Shown here piece by piece: positions 50,184 through 60,426 of a DNA stretch of 64,000 nt (position 1 is the stretch's first letter; each line of letters starts with the position of its first letter). The DNA comes from Actomonas aquatica (GTDB taxonomy: Bacteria; Verrucomicrobiota; Verrucomicrobiia; Opitutales; Opitutaceae). The notes under the pieces were generated by a model that ran no database searches, was not told where the DNA came from, and was given only the letters and a program-made list of their open reading frames with translations. The position numbers were made by a program, and so were the translations under genes. The stretch spans positions 5,018,001-5,082,000 of the forward strand of contig NZ_CP139781.1 in NCBI RefSeq assembly GCF_019679435.2, in the 5' to 3' direction.

Positions 50184-50246
50184 CGAGTGAGTAGCGAGTA
50201 GCGAGTAGCGGGTAGCGGGTAGTGAGTAGCGGGTAGCCCCTACCGG
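50184..50246. repeat. Heptanucleotide array GTAGCGR (about 9 units)
   Basis: Seven units begin GTAG (GTAGCGA, GTAGCGA, GTAGCGG, GTAGCGG, GTAGTGA, GTAGCGG, GTAGCCC), flanked by CGAGTGA and CTACCGG. It lies between the regulator's start and the end of the giant gene. Confidence 0.82.
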
Positions 50247-50267
50247 GGTGGGGTATTCAGTTTGTGG

Positions 50268-53200
50268 TTACTTGGTGGTGCGGCGGCGTTTGCGCCAGGC
50301 GGCGTAGCCGAGCATGGCGAGGCCGGCGAGGGCGGCGTAGGTGCCGGGTTCGGGGACGGCGCTGAGGCTGATGGCGCCGGTTTGGGCGAGGTAGGAGGTG
50401 TTCCAGGTGGCACCGGCGATGGTGGGCAGGTCGTAGTTGGCGAAGGTGCCGCCGATGCTGCTGGCGGTGAAGAGCTGGAAGCTCTGGCCGATCGACGGGG
50501 TGTAGTCGTTGAGCAGGGTGAGCTGCAGCGTGCCGCCGAGGGTGAGGTCGCCGTTGACGATGATTTGATCGAAGTCGGTGCCCGCCATGCCGCCGCTGCC
50601 GGCGAGTTCCATGGCGACAATGGCGGCGCTGTTGAGCACGAGGTTGCCGTCGACGGTGATGATGCCGGGGCTGTTACCCGGGGCGAGGGTGCCGGCGAAG
50701 TTGAGCGTCTGATTGGTGGCGAGGTTGAGGGTGCCGCTGCCGGAGAGGGTCTGGCCCGAGCCGAAGGCGAAGCCGGTCGATTTGGCGGTGAGGTCGAGGA
50801 TGCCGCCGTTTCCGAGGGCGACGCCGGAGGAGTTGGCGATGGAGCCGTTGGCGCCGAGGGCGAGGGTGCCTGCGTTGATGGTGGTGGCTCCGGTGTAGGT
50901 GTTGGTGCCGGAAAGGGTCATCGTGCCGACGCCGGCCTTGGTGAAACCGCCGCTGCCTTCGAGGGTGCCGGTGAAGGCGGCGGCGAAGCCGTTGGTATCG
51001 ATGGTGGTGCTCGTGCTGTCGCCGAGGGTGAAGGTCTCGCCCGAACTGAAGTTGGCGTTGATGATTTCGAGTTCGCCGCCGTTGAAGTTGAAAGTGGCGG
51101 TGTCGGCCTCGCTGGCGATGACGCTGGTTTGGAGTTTGCCGCCGGCGTTGAGATTCAGGGTGCCGGACGAGGTGCCATAAACTCCGGCGAAGACAGCGGG
51201 AGCGGTGACGGTGCCGCCGTCCGCGATCGTGAGCGCGGCCGAACCGGAGATGCCGACGTAGAGTGCGCCGGTGGAGGTGAGGGTGGAGCCGGTGCCGGTG
51301 ACGGTGGCGCTGCCGTTGCCGGCCGCCTGGTTGCCGAACGCGGTGGTGGCGCCGGAGGTGACCTGCGCGCCGTTGGCGACGGTGAGGGAGCCGGTGCCGT
51401 TGGTGCCCCATTCGACGTAACCGGAGGTGGTGAGGGTGGAACCCGAGCCGGTCACGACGGTGTCGTTTTCGAAGACGTAGTTGCCGGTGGCGGCGAGTGC
51501 GCCGGTGTTGATGGTAATGTCGCCGGAGCCGAGGTTGGTGAGATGGTGGACGGCGACGGTGCCGCCGTTGAGGGTGGTGCCGCCGGAGTAGGTATTGGTG
51601 CCGGAGAGCGTAAGCGTGCCGGAGCCGGTCTTGGTCAGTCCGCCGGTGCCGGAGAGGACGCCGGAAAGCGTGTGGTTGGCGCCGTCGCCCGTGGTGAGGG
51701 TGCCGCTGCCGAGGGTGATGTTGCCGGCGCCGTCGAGGTCGGCGATCGTGACGGAGTTGCCGTTGAGGTCGAGGGTGGCGCCGGCGGCGACGTCGACCGA
51801 GGCGGTGGCACCGAGGGCCGAGGCGGAGTCGAGGCGCAGCGAGCCGGCGTTGACGGTGGTGGTGCCGGTGAAGTCGGAAGTGCCCGAGAGGATCAGTGTG
51901 CCGGCGCCGGTTTTGGAGAGCGAGCCGGACCCGGAGAGCGTGCCGGCGTAGGTGCCGGCGGAGTCCTGATTGAAGACGAGAGCGGCGTTGTTGGTGATGT
52001 TGCCCTGCAGGCTGGTGGTGTTGCCGGACAGCGTGCCGCCAGAGACGGTGGTGCCGCCGGTGTGGGTGTTGGCGCCGGTGAGGGTGAGGGTGCCGGCGCC
52101 GGCCTTGGTCAACGCGAAGTTGGCGTAGTTGTTGCCGCCGAGCACACCGGAGAAGGTTTGGTCCTGTCCGTCGGCGGTGTTGACGGTGAGCTGACCGTTG
52201 CTGCCGCCGAAGCTGTAGATGCGGCCCGTGCCGGTGAGACCGGCGATCTCGGTCGCGCGGTTGGAAATGTCGAGGATGGCGCCGGACTCGAGTTCGACGT
52301 CGGTGGCGGCGGAGAGCCCCTGGTCGGTGTCGGTGGAAAGCACGAGGATGGAGCCGGACTTTACGGTGGTGGAGCCGGTGTAGGTTTGAGCGCTATCCAG
52401 ACGCAGGATGGAGCCGTCGTGGGTCACGTTGCCGGTGCCGGAGATGACGCCGGTGTAGGTCACGTCGCCGGTGCGGTCGAACACCACGGCGGCGTTGTTC
52501 ACGATGTCGCCGGTCACGGAACCGGTGGCGGCGCCGTTACCCAGTTGGAGGGTGCCGCCGGATACGGTGGTGCCGCCGGTGTAGGTGTTGGCGCCGGTGA
52601 GGATCTGGGTGCCGGAGCCGACCTTGGTGAAGTGACCGGCGTTGCTTCCGTCGGTGTCGGCGAGCACGCCGGAGAAGGTGCCGGAACCGTCATCGACGCC
52701 GAAGGTGAAGGTCGAGTAACCCGCGCCGTTGTAGCCCGAGGTGATGGTCCCGGCGCCGGAGAGGGCGTCGACGCGGACATTGGCCTCGACGCCGGCGAAG
52801 GTGGCGCCGGAGGCGACGTTCAGCTCGGCGAGATTGGCGGTCCAGTTTTCGTTGCCGCCGGCGCCGCCGGTGAGGGTGCCGGCCTGGACATCGATGAGGG
52901 CGCCGGAGTCCATGGCGAAGGTGGCGGCGGCGGTGCCCCAGACGGCGTTGCCCGCGCCGGTTTTCTGCAGCGTGCCGGAGCCGGTGAAGGTGGTGGCGTC
53001 GGTGTTGTCGCGCGTGCCGGAGGCGACGCTCACCTCGAGGGTCGCGCCGCTGGCGAGGTTGATCGTGGGCGAGGCGGTGGTGCTGGTGAGGGCCAGGGTG
53101 CCGGCGGACACGGAGGTGGTGCCGGTGTAGCCGTTGGACCCGGACAGGGTGAGGGTGCCGGCGCCGGATTTGGTCAGCGAGCCGGTGCCGGAGAGGGAAC

Positions 53201-56200
53201 CGGAGAGCGTGGTGGCGTGGCCGTTGGTATCAACCGTGGACGAACCGGTGAGGGTGGTGGCGACGTTGGAGCTGAAGGCGCCGCCGGAGCGCAGGGTGCC
53301 GCCGGCGAGATGGAGGGTGCCGGAGCCGCTGAGACCGGCGGTGGTGAGCGTGCCGCCGTTGCCGACGGTGACGCTGCTGGTGCCGGAGCCTAGGGCGGTG
53401 ATATTGCCCACGCTTACTGAACTGCCGTTGCCGATGTCGACCGTGCCGGTGCCGCCGCCGAAGGCGAGGGTGAGGTTGTAGGTGGAGGCCGTGCCGCCGT
53501 CGGTGAGGGTGAGCGAACCGTTGCCGCCGTTGCCGATGATGAGTTCGCCGTTGTTGGCGAGGTAGGAGCCGGAGCCATCGATGGTGACGGCGCGGTTGGT
53601 GCGGAAGTCGCCGCCGGTGGCAAGCGTGGCGCCGTTGGTGACGGCGAGCGCGCCGGAGCTGGCGCCGAGCTTGGCGTCGGAAGAAATGGTAAGGGAGCCG
53701 CCGGAGACGGTGGTGCCACCGGAGTGGGAGTTGGAGCCGGTGAGGGTGAGGTTGCCGACGCCGGACTTGGTGAGTGAGCCGGTGCCGTCGATCGTGCCGG
53801 CGTAGGTGCCGGTGGCAGCCTGATCAAAGACGACGGCGCTGTTGTTGGTGATGTCGCCCTGCAGGCTGGAGGTGTTGCCGGTGAGCGTGCCGGCGGAGAC
53901 GGTGGTGCCGCCGGAGTAGGTGTTGGCGCCGGTGAGGGTGAGGGTGCCGGTGCCGGATTTGGTGAGTGAGCCGTCGCCGGAGAGGACGCCGGAGAGGGTG
54001 GTGGCGTAGCCGTTGGTATCGACGGTGGAGGCGTTGGAGAGGGTGGTGGCGAGGCCGGTGCTGAGGGCGCCGCCGGAGCGCAGGGTGCCGCCGGCGAGAT
54101 TGAGGGTGCCGGAGCCGGAAAGCCCCGGGGTGGTGAGGGTGCCGCCGTCGTTGAGATTGAGAGCGCTGGAGCCAGTCCAGAGAGAGGTGGTGCCGCTGAC
54201 ATTGATGGACGCGCCGGAACCGATGTCGACCGTGCCGGTGCCACCGGTGTAGGCGAGGTGGAGGTTGTAAGCGGATACGGTGGCGTTGTTGGTGAGAGCG
54301 AGGGAGCCGGTGCCGTTGTTGCCGATGATGAGTTCACCGTTGTTGGCGAGGTTGGAGCCGGCGCCATCGATGGTGACGGCGCGGTTGGTGCGGAAGTCGC
54401 CGCCGGTGGCAAGGGTGGCGCCGTTGGAGACGGCGAGGGCACCGGAGCTGGAGCCGAGTTTGGCGTCGGAGGCGATCGTGAGGGTGCCGCCGGAAACGGT
54501 GGTGCCACCGGCGTAGGTGTTGGTGCCCGAGAGCGTGAGATTGCCGGCGCCGGATTTGGTGAGGCTACCGGAGCCGGAGAGGTCGCCGGCATAGGTGCCG
54601 GTGGTGGACTGGTCGAAGGTGACGGCGCTGTTGTTGACGATGTTGCCCTGCAGCGAGGTGGTGTTGCCGGTGAGGGTGCCGGCGGAAACGGTGGTGCCGC
54701 CGGAGTAGGAGTTGGAGCCGGTGAGGGTGAGGGTGCCGGTGCCGGACTTGGTGAGTGAGCCGGTGCCGGAGAGGTTGCCGGAGAGGGTGGTGGCGTGGCC
54801 GTTGGTGTTGACGGTGGAGGCGTTGGTGACGCTGCCGCTCATGCCGGAGGTGAACGCTCCGCCGGCGACAAGGGTGCCGCCCGCAAAGTCGAAGGTGCCG
54901 GTGCCGCCGAGGTTGGCGGTCGTGAGGGTGCCGCCGTTGCCAAGAGTGATGTTGCTGGTCGCACTGCCGAGCGAGGTGGTGTTGCCGACCGTCACGGAGC
55001 TGCCGTCGCCGATGTTGACCGAGCCGGTGCCGCCGCCGAAGGCGAGGGTGAGGTTGTAGGTCGAAGCGGTGGCGCCATCGGTGAGAGTGAGCGAGCCGGT
55101 GCCACCGTTGCCGATGATGAGTTCGCCGTTGTTGTAGAGGTTGGAGCCGGAGCCATCGATGGTGACGGCGCGGTTGGTGCGGAAGTCGCCGCCGGTGTTG
55201 AGCGTCGCGCCGTTGGTGACGGCGAGGGCGCCGGAGCTGGCGCCGAGCTTGGCGTCGGAGCTGATCGCGAGCGTGCCGCCGGAAACGGTGGTGCCGCCGG
55301 AATAGGTGTTGGTGCCCGAGAGGGTGAGGGTGCCGGAGCCCGACTTGGTGAGGGCACCCGTGCCGGAGAGATTGCCGGAGAGGGTGGTGGCGTGGCCGTT
55401 GGTGTTAACGGTGGAGGCGTTGGTGAGGGTGCCGCTCAGGCCGGAGGTGAACTCGCCAGCGGCGACGAGAGTGCCGCCCGCAAAGTCGAAGGTGCCGGTG
55501 CCGCCGAGGGTTGTGGTGGTGAGGGTGCCGCCGTTACCGAGGGTAATGTTGCTGGTCGCGCTGCCGAGCGAAGTGGCGTTGCCGACGGTCACGGAGCTGC
55601 CGTCGCCGATATTGACCGAGCCGGTGCCGCCACCGAAGGCGAGGGTGAGGTTGTAGGCCGAGGCGGAGCCGCCATCGGTGAGAGTGAGCGAGCCGGTGCC
55701 ACCGTTGCCGATGATGAGTTCGCCGTTGTTGTAGAGGTTGGAGCCGGAGCCATCGATGGTGACGGCGCGGTTGGTGCGGAAGTCGCCGCCGGTGTTGAGC
55801 GTCGCGCCGTTGGTGACGGCGAGGGCGCCGGAGCTGGCGCCGAGCTTGGCGTCGGAGCTGATCGCGAGCGTGCCGCCGGAAACGGTGGTGCCGCCGGAAT
55901 AGGTGTTGGTGCCCGAGAGGGTGAGGGTGCCGGAGCCCGACTGGGTGACGGAACCGGAACCGGAAATGTTGTTGGCGGCGGTGACGGCGTTGGAGCGGTT
56001 GAAAGCGAGGTTGGCGTTGTTGACGATGGAGCTCGAAGCGATGGATCCGGTGGTGCCGCCGTCGCCGATTTGTAGAGTGCCCTCGGAAACGGTGGTGGTG
56101 CCGGTGTAGGTTTGATCGCCGGTGAACACGAAGGTGCCGGAGCCGGTCTTGGTGAGGCCGCTGGAGCCGCCGAGTGAAGCGTCCAGCGAGCCGGTGCGGG

Positions 56201-59200
56201 CCTCGAAGGCGGCGGCATTGTTGAGCGAGCCGTTGGTGAAGGAGCCGCCATTGAAGATGGCGGTGCCGATGGTGGGGCTGTTGGTGCCGAGATCGAGGGT
56301 GCCGCCGTTGAGGGTGAGATTGCCGGTGGTGGCCCCGAGGGCGTTGGCGTGACCGAGCGTAAGCGTGCCCGCGTCGACAATCGTGCCGCCGGTATAGGTA
56401 TTGTTGCCGGACAGAGTGGTATTGCCGGTGCCGACCTGCGTGACCGAACCGGAACCGGAGATCACGCCCGAGTAGGCGAGAGCGTCGGAACGGTTGAAGG
56501 CGAGGTTGGCGTTGTTGACGACGTCGCTGGCGAGTGCGCCGGTGGATCCGCCGGCGCCGATCTGCAGGGTGCCCCCGGAGAGGGTGGTGGTGCCGGTGTA
56601 GGTGTTGGCGCCGGTGAGGGTCAGGGTGCCGGAGCCGGTTTTGATCAGACTGCCGCCGCCGGCCAGGACGCCGCCGATGGTGGCATCGAACGCATTGGTG
56701 TTGAGGGTGGAGGTGGTCCCGGTGACCACGCCGAACGGGGCGTTGGAGTAGGAGTCGGCGGCGGTGAAATTGACCGTGCCGCCGCGCAGGTTCAGCGCAC
56801 TGCCCGAGCCGCTGCCAATGTCGACGCCGCCGGCCCCAATATTGACGGTGCCGCCGGAATGGAGATTCAGGATGCCGACCGAACCGGATTGGATGGCGAG
56901 GAGAACATGCGGGGCGTTGATCACGCCGCCGCTGGACACATCAACGGTGGCGGAACCGGAGATGCCGAGGTAGAGCTCGGCCCCGGAAGTAAGGGTGGAG
57001 CCCGTTCCGCTGATTTCAGCGATGCCGAGCGCGTCGGATGCCGTGCCAAACGCGACGGTGGAAGCCGCTTCGGCGGTGGCGCCGTCGTAGAGATAGAGTG
57101 AGCCAGACCCGGTGGTCTCGACGGTGCCGAACTCGAGATAACCGCTGGTGTAGAGGCTGGAACCGGCGCCGGTAACAGACACTCGACGATCGAAGGGGAG
57201 TGAACCGGAGCTGGTCAGGCGGCCGCCAGTTTGGATGAAAATTCCCCCGGTGCTAAGGTTGCTTTGGCTGGCGATGGAGAGCGTTCCGCCTTGGATGTGG
57301 GTGGAGCCGGCGTAGGTGTTGGCGGCGGTGAGGGTGAGCGTGCCTTCACCGGTTTTGGTGAGGTTTGCCCGGCCTGGAAAGACCCGGGTCAAAGTGCCGG
57401 TGAGCGTGGCGTCGAAGCCGTTGGTATCGACCGTCAGGCCCTCGTTGAGGTCGGTCCACCAGGTTCCGGCGTCGCCGATGATGAAATTCACCCCGGAGGA
57501 GAGGTTTGCGTCCACGACCTGGAGGGTGCCGCCAAAGACGTGGAGATTGCTGCCGCCAAACGAAGGATTCACCCCGCTGGCCTGAATGGTCCCGCCTTGG
57601 TTGAGATAAACCGGGCTGCCGCCGGGTTGGATCTCGACGCCATTGGAACTGCTGAGATTGAGGATGCCGCCGTTGTTGACATTGATCCGTCCGGAATAGC
57701 CGGCGGTGATCGAGGTGTTGCTGATGGATCCGCCGTCGTTGATGTTGAGGTTGCCGACGCCGCTTTCGCCGATGGTGAGGATGGGCACGTTGAGGGTGCC
57801 GCCGTTGATGTTGAGGTTGCCGGTGGCGCCGAAATAGGTGCCGAGGATCACGCGCGGGGCGTTCAGGCTGGCACCGTCCTCCAGGTTGAGGGTTCCGGAA
57901 CCTGAGATGCCGAGGTAGGTGGCGTCGCCGGAGGTAAGGCTGGAGCCGCTGCCGGTCAGGGTGGCGGTGCCGGTGACGCCGGCCTGGTGCCCGATCGCCG
58001 CGGTGGTGCCGCTGGTCACTGCGCCGCCGTCGGATACGGTGAGCGATCCGGTCGCGCCGTCACCAATTTCCAAATACGTCGTGGTCGAAAGGGCGGAGCC
58101 CGATCCGTCCACGGTCACCGCGCGATTGAGCACGAGATTGCCGGAGCTGGAGAGGCTGCCGCCGGAAATGTGCAAGTCGCCGCTGCCGATGTTGCCCGCG
58201 CTGCTGACCTGCAGGGTGCCGCCGGAAACGGTGGTGTCGCCGGTGTAGGTGTTGGTGCCGGAGAGCGTGAAGGTGCCGGAGCCGGTTTTGGTGAGGGTTT
58301 GGGCGCCGTCCAGATCGTTGGGCAGGCTGCCGGTGCGGACCTCGAAGGCGGCGGCGTTGTCGAGCGTGCCGTTGGTGAAGGTGCCGCCGTTGAAGATGGC
58401 GGTGCCGACGGTGGGGTCGAAGGTGCCGAGGTCGAGGCTGCCGCCGTTGAGCGTGAGGTTGCCGGTGGTGGCGCCGAGGGCGTTGGCGTGACCGAGGGTG
58501 AGGGTGCCCGCATTGACTGTGGTGCCGCCGCTGTAGGTGTTGCTGCCGGAGAGGGTGGTGTTGCCCGTGCCGTTCTGCGTGACGGAACCGGAGCCCGAGA
58601 TGACGCCCGCGTAGGAGAGCGCGTTGGAGCGGTTGAAGGTGAGGTTGGCGTTGTTGGTGATGGCACTGGAGGCGAGGGCGCCCGTGGTGGATCCGCTGCC
58701 GATCTGGAGCGAGCCGCCGGAGATGGTGGTGATGCCGGTGTAGGTGTTGTCGCCGGACAAAGTCAGGGTGCCGGTGCCGGTTTTGGAGAAGGTGCCGGTT
58801 CCGCTGATGACGCCACTGAAGGCGGTGTCGGTGTTGGCCCCGCCGGTCGTGAGGTTGACGCCCCCGAGGATGAGGTTGCCGGATCCGGCGAGCGAGCCGA
58901 CGGTCTGGGCGTAGCCCGCGAGGTCGAAGGTGCCGGGCGAATTGATGGTCAACGCGGTGCCCGATGGTAGATTGTTAAGCGTGTTGTAGAGCGTGCCCTC
59001 GTCGATCGTGGTGGATCCGGTATAGGAGGCGCCGTAGAGGTAGAGGCTGCCGGTGCCGGATTTGGTGAGGCTGCCTGCGCCGGAAACGCCGCCACTGAGG
59101 GCGGCCGTGAAACCGTTGGTGTCGATCGTCGAGTCGGTGCCGCTCACGAGGGTGACGGGCACGAGGGTCGTGAGGTTGGCCCCGGTCACTTCCAAGGTGC

Positions 59201-60200
59201 CGCCGCCGAAGTTGAAGTTGGCGGTGCCCGCTCCCTTGGCGATGCCCTGGGTCCCGCCCACCGCGAGGGTGCCGCCGGCGTTGAGATTGAACGTGCCGGT
59301 GGAACCGGCGGCGGTGGCGAGCTCGAGAATGCTACCAGGGGTGACAGTGCCGCCGGACTCCACGGTGAGTTCCCCTATGCCGTGGTAGCCGACATGAATC
59401 TGGGAGCCGGAGTTGAGCTGCGAACCAGAACCGCTCACCAGTCCCACGCCGTTGACGCCGGCATTGACGCCAAAAGCGATGGAGCTGTCGGAACGGATCA
59501 CCGCCCCGTCGTGGACGCTGGTGGTGACGTCGCCGATATCGCCCAATTCGATGTAGTTGGTCGAACTGAGCGTGGAGCCGGCGCCGGTCACGCTGACGGT
59601 GCGGTTATTGAGTTCGAGGATGCCGTTGTTGGCGAGGGTGGCGCCGTTGCTGACGGTGAGGTTGCCGGAGCTGAGGTTGCTTTGGCTGGTGATGTTTACC
59701 GTGCCGCCGGAGACAGCGAAGTTGCCGGTCATGTTGTTGGGCGCCTTGATGGTGAGCGTGCCCGCGCCGGTTTTGGTGAAATTCACCGCACCGGAACTTT
59801 CGTTCATGGTGGCGTCGAGGATGGCGCTGGCGCCGCTGGCGACATCGAAGGTGGCTAGGTCGTGGAAGTAGCCGCTGTAGAAGGCGCCCCAAAGTTCCAC
59901 GTCACCCTCCTCGACATAAATGGCGGCGACGTTCACGCCCTGGCCGATGTCGACGAGTTGGTAGCCGGTGGCGTTGGTGCCAGCGGAAAACACGGCGGTG
60001 GAGCCGGAGGTCCAGGCTTGAGTGGCGGTGTCACCGGCGGCAGACGTCGACCACCACGGGCGGATGGCGCTGTAGTCCCAGGTGTTGCGAATATTGGTCG
60101 TGCCCGGAGTGGCACCGTCGGAGTCCCAGTAGAGCGTGCTCTGGGCGGCGAGCGGGGACAGGAGAACCAATGCAAGGAGGGAGAGGCGCAGCAAGGGCAT
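50268..60200 (-). CDS. Giant autotransporter-repeat PEP-CTERM protein (~3310 aa)
   Basis: This protein of about 3310 residues has a signal peptide (MPLLRLSLLALVLLSPLAAQ at the ATG at 60200; an open frame continues upstream but only adds a cytoplasmic segment). More than twenty copies follow of the autotransporter-associated beta-strand repeat, seen as GSGTLTLSGTNTYSGGTTV and SGGTLQIGSG-type blocks. It ends in VPEPGTYAALAGLAMLGYAAWRKRRR, a PEP-CTERM signal. The body should form a long right-handed beta-helix on the cell surface or in the matrix. There is no C-terminal beta-barrel, so export relies on exosortase rather than type V secretion. Large internal duplications are present near 55 kb. 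Confidence 0.93.
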   Translation of the reverse strand: MPLLRLSLLALVLLSPLAAQSTLYWDSDGATPGTTNIRNTWDYSAIRPWWSTSAAGDTATQAWTSGSTAVFSAGTNATGYQLVDIGQGVNVAAIYVEEGDVELWGAFYSGYFHDLATFDVASGASAILDATMNESSGAVNFTKTGAGTLTIKAPNNMTGNFAVSGGTVNITSQSNLSSGNLTVSNGATLANNGILELNNRTVSVTGAGSTLSSTNYIELGDIGDVTTSVHDGAVIRSDSSIAFGVNAGVNGVGLVSGSGSQLNSGSQIHVGYHGIGELTVESGGTVTPGSILELATAAGSTGTFNLNAGGTLAVGGTQGIAKGAGTANFNFGGGTLEVTGANLTTLVPVTLVSGTDSTIDTNGFTAALSGGVSGAGSLTKSGTGSLYLYGASYTGSTTIDEGTLYNTLNNLPSGTALTINSPGTFDLAGYAQTVGSLAGSGNLILGGVNLTTGGANTDTAFSGVISGTGTFSKTGTGTLTLSGDNTYTGITTISGGSLQIGSGSTTGALASSAITNNANLTFNRSNALSYAGVISGSGSVTQNGTGNTTLSGSNTYSGGTTVNAGTLTLGHANALGATTGNLTLNGGSLDLGTFDPTVGTAIFNGGTFTNGTLDNAAAFEVRTGSLPNDLDGAQTLTKTGSGTFTLSGTNTYTGDTTVSGGTLQVSSAGNIGSGDLHISGGSLSSSGNLVLNRAVTVDGSGSALSTTTYLEIGDGATGSLTVSDGGAVTSGTTAAIGHQAGVTGTATLTGSGSSLTSGDATYLGISGSGTLNLEDGASLNAPRVILGTYFGATGNLNINGGTLNVPILTIGESGVGNLNINDGGSISNTSITAGYSGRINVNNGGILNLSSSNGVEIQPGGSPVYLNQGGTIQASGVNPSFGGSNLHVFGGTLQVVDANLSSGVNFIIGDAGTWWTDLNEGLTVDTNGFDATLTGTLTRVFPGRANLTKTGEGTLTLTAANTYAGSTHIQGGTLSIASQSNLSTGGIFIQTGGRLTSSGSLPFDRRVSVTGAGSSLYTSGYLEFGTVETTGSGSLYLYDGATAEAASTVAFGTASDALGIAEISGTGSTLTSGAELYLGISGSATVDVSSGGVINAPHVLLAIQSGSVGILNLHSGGTVNIGAGGVDIGSGSGSALNLRGGTVNFTAADSYSNAPFGVVTGTTSTLNTNAFDATIGGVLAGGGSLIKTGSGTLTLTGANTYTGTTTLSGGTLQIGAGGSTGALASDVVNNANLAFNRSDALAYSGVISGSGSVTQVGTGNTTLSGNNTYTGGTIVDAGTLTLGHANALGATTGNLTLNGGTLDLGTNSPTIGTAIFNGGSFTNGSLNNAAAFEARTGSLDASLGGSSGLTKTGSGTFVFTGDQTYTGTTTVSEGTLQIGDGGTTGSIASSSIVNNANLAFNRSNAVTAANNISGSGSVTQSGSGTLTLSGTNTYSGGTTVSGGTLAISSDAKLGASSGALAVTNGATLNTGGDFRTNRAVTIDGSGSNLYNNGELIIGNGGTGSLTLTDGGSASAYNLTLAFGGGTGSVNIGDGSSVTVGNATSLGSATSNITLGNGGTLTTTTLGGTGTFDFAGGTLVAAGEFTSGLSGTLTNASTVNTNGHATTLSGNLSGTGALTKSGSGTLTLSGTNTYSGGTTVSGGTLAISSDAKLGASSGALAVTNGATLNTGGDFRTNRAVTIDGSGSNLYNNGELIIGNGGTGSLTLTDGATASTYNLTLAFGGGTGSVNIGDGSSVTVGNTTSLGSATSNITLGNGGTLTTANLGGTGTFDFAGGTLVAGGAFTSGMSGSVTNASTVNTNGHATTLSGNLSGTGSLTKSGTGTLTLTGSNSYSGGTTVSAGTLTGNTTSLQGNIVNNSAVTFDQSTTGTYAGDLSGSGSLTKSGAGNLTLSGTNTYAGGTTVSGGTLTIASDAKLGSSSGALAVSNGATLATGGDFRTNRAVTIDGAGSNLANNGELIIGNNGTGSLALTNNATVSAYNLHLAYTGGTGTVDIGSGASINVSGTTSLWTGSSALNLNDGGTLTTPGLSGSGTLNLAGGTLRSGGALSTGLATTLSNASTVDTNGYATTLSGVLSGDGSLTKSGTGTLTLTGANTYSGGTTVSAGTLTGNTSSLQGDITNNSAVVFDQAATGTYAGTIDGTGSLTKSGVGNLTLTGSNSHSGGTTVSGGSLTISSDAKLGASSGALAVTNGATLATGGDFRTNRAVTIDGSGSYLANNGELIIGNGGNGSLTLTDGGTASTYNLTLAFGGGTGTVDIGNGSSVSVGNITALGSGTSSVTVGNGGTLTTAGLSGSGTLHLAGGTLRSGGAFSSNVATTLTGSSTVDTNGHATTLSGSLSGTGSLTKSGAGTLTLSGSNGYTGTTSVSAGTLALTSTTASPTINLASGATLEVSVASGTRDNTDATTFTGSGTLQKTGAGNAVWGTAAATFAMDSGALIDVQAGTLTGGAGGNENWTANLAELNVASGATFAGVEANVRVDALSGAGTITSGYNGAGYSTFTFGVDDGSGTFSGVLADTDGSNAGHFTKVGSGTQILTGANTYTGGTTVSGGTLQLGNGAATGSVTGDIVNNAAVVFDRTGDVTYTGVISGTGNVTHDGSILRLDSAQTYTGSTTVKSGSILVLSTDTDQGLSAATDVELESGAILDISNRATEIAGLTGTGRIYSFGGSNGQLTVNTADGQDQTFSGVLGGNNYANFALTKAGAGTLTLTGANTHTGGTTVSGGTLSGNTTSLQGNITNNAALVFNQDSAGTYAGTLSGSGSLSKTGAGTLILSGTSDFTGTTTVNAGSLRLDSASALGATASVDVAAGATLDLNGNSVTIADLDGAGNITLGSGTLTTGDGANHTLSGVLSGTGGLTKTGSGTLTLSGTNTYSGGTTLNGGTVAVHHLTNLGSGDITINTGALAATGNYVFENDTVVTGSGSTLTTSGYVEWGTNGTGSLTVANGAQVTSGATTAFGNQAAGNGSATVTGTGSTLTSTGALYVGISGSAALTIADGGTVTAPAVFAGVYGTSSGTLNLNAGGKLQTSVIASEADTATFNFNGGELEIINANFSSGETFTLGDSTSTTIDTNGFAAAFTGTLEGSGGFTKAGVGTMTLSGTNTYTGATTINAGTLALGANGSIANSSGVALGNGGILDLTAKSTGFAFGSGQTLSGSGTLNLATNQTLNFAGTLAPGNSPGIITVDGNLVLNSAAIVAMELAGSGGMAGTDFDQIIVNGDLTLGGTLQLTLLNDYTPSIGQSFQLFTASSIGGTFANYDLPTIAGATWNTSYLAQTGAISLSAVPEPGTYAALAGLAMLGYAAWRKRRRTTK
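55081..55942. repeat. 597-bp internal tandem duplication in the giant gene
   Basis: A block of about 265 bp at 55081-55345 reads base for base like 55678-55942, offset by 597 bp (199 codons). Sequence before each block is similar with a few differences, and the two diverge beyond. More diverged copies lie near 53.5 and 54.3 kb. This suggests recent expansion or conversion of a 199-residue unit. Confidence 0.8.
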
Positions 60201-60426
60201 GATGAAGCGAAACGTGGAAGGGGGAGGCGGCGTTGCCAGTGGACAAAGGACCGGGCCTTTTGGCCGCTTGGCCCTACGTGCGGCGTTTGCCGGGATGGGA
60301 GCAATCGCGCGCCTCATGGGTGGCCGAAACGGACGCCAGAATGTCCGTTCCGGAACTCGTGCTGTGGAGTTGCGCTCCGCGATCGCCTAGGTTCTCGTCC
60401 TCAACCCGTTACCCCTTTTTGGCCCT
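60201..60426. promoter_or_regulatory. Divergent promoter region with candidate PEP-CTERM motif B
   Basis: This 226-bp region lies between the giant PEP-CTERM gene and the hybrid kinase. At 60241-60275 it holds GGACAAAGGACC and GGGCCTTTTGGCC, similar to the segment upstream of the PEP-CTERM gene at 48.8 kb. Confidence 0.4.

Noticed and set aside
50262..53393. Plus-strand 1043-residue open frame across the giant gene
   Set aside because: It is Gly/Ala/Val/Glu-rich, antisense to beta-strand repeats with signal and PEP-CTERM ends on the other strand.
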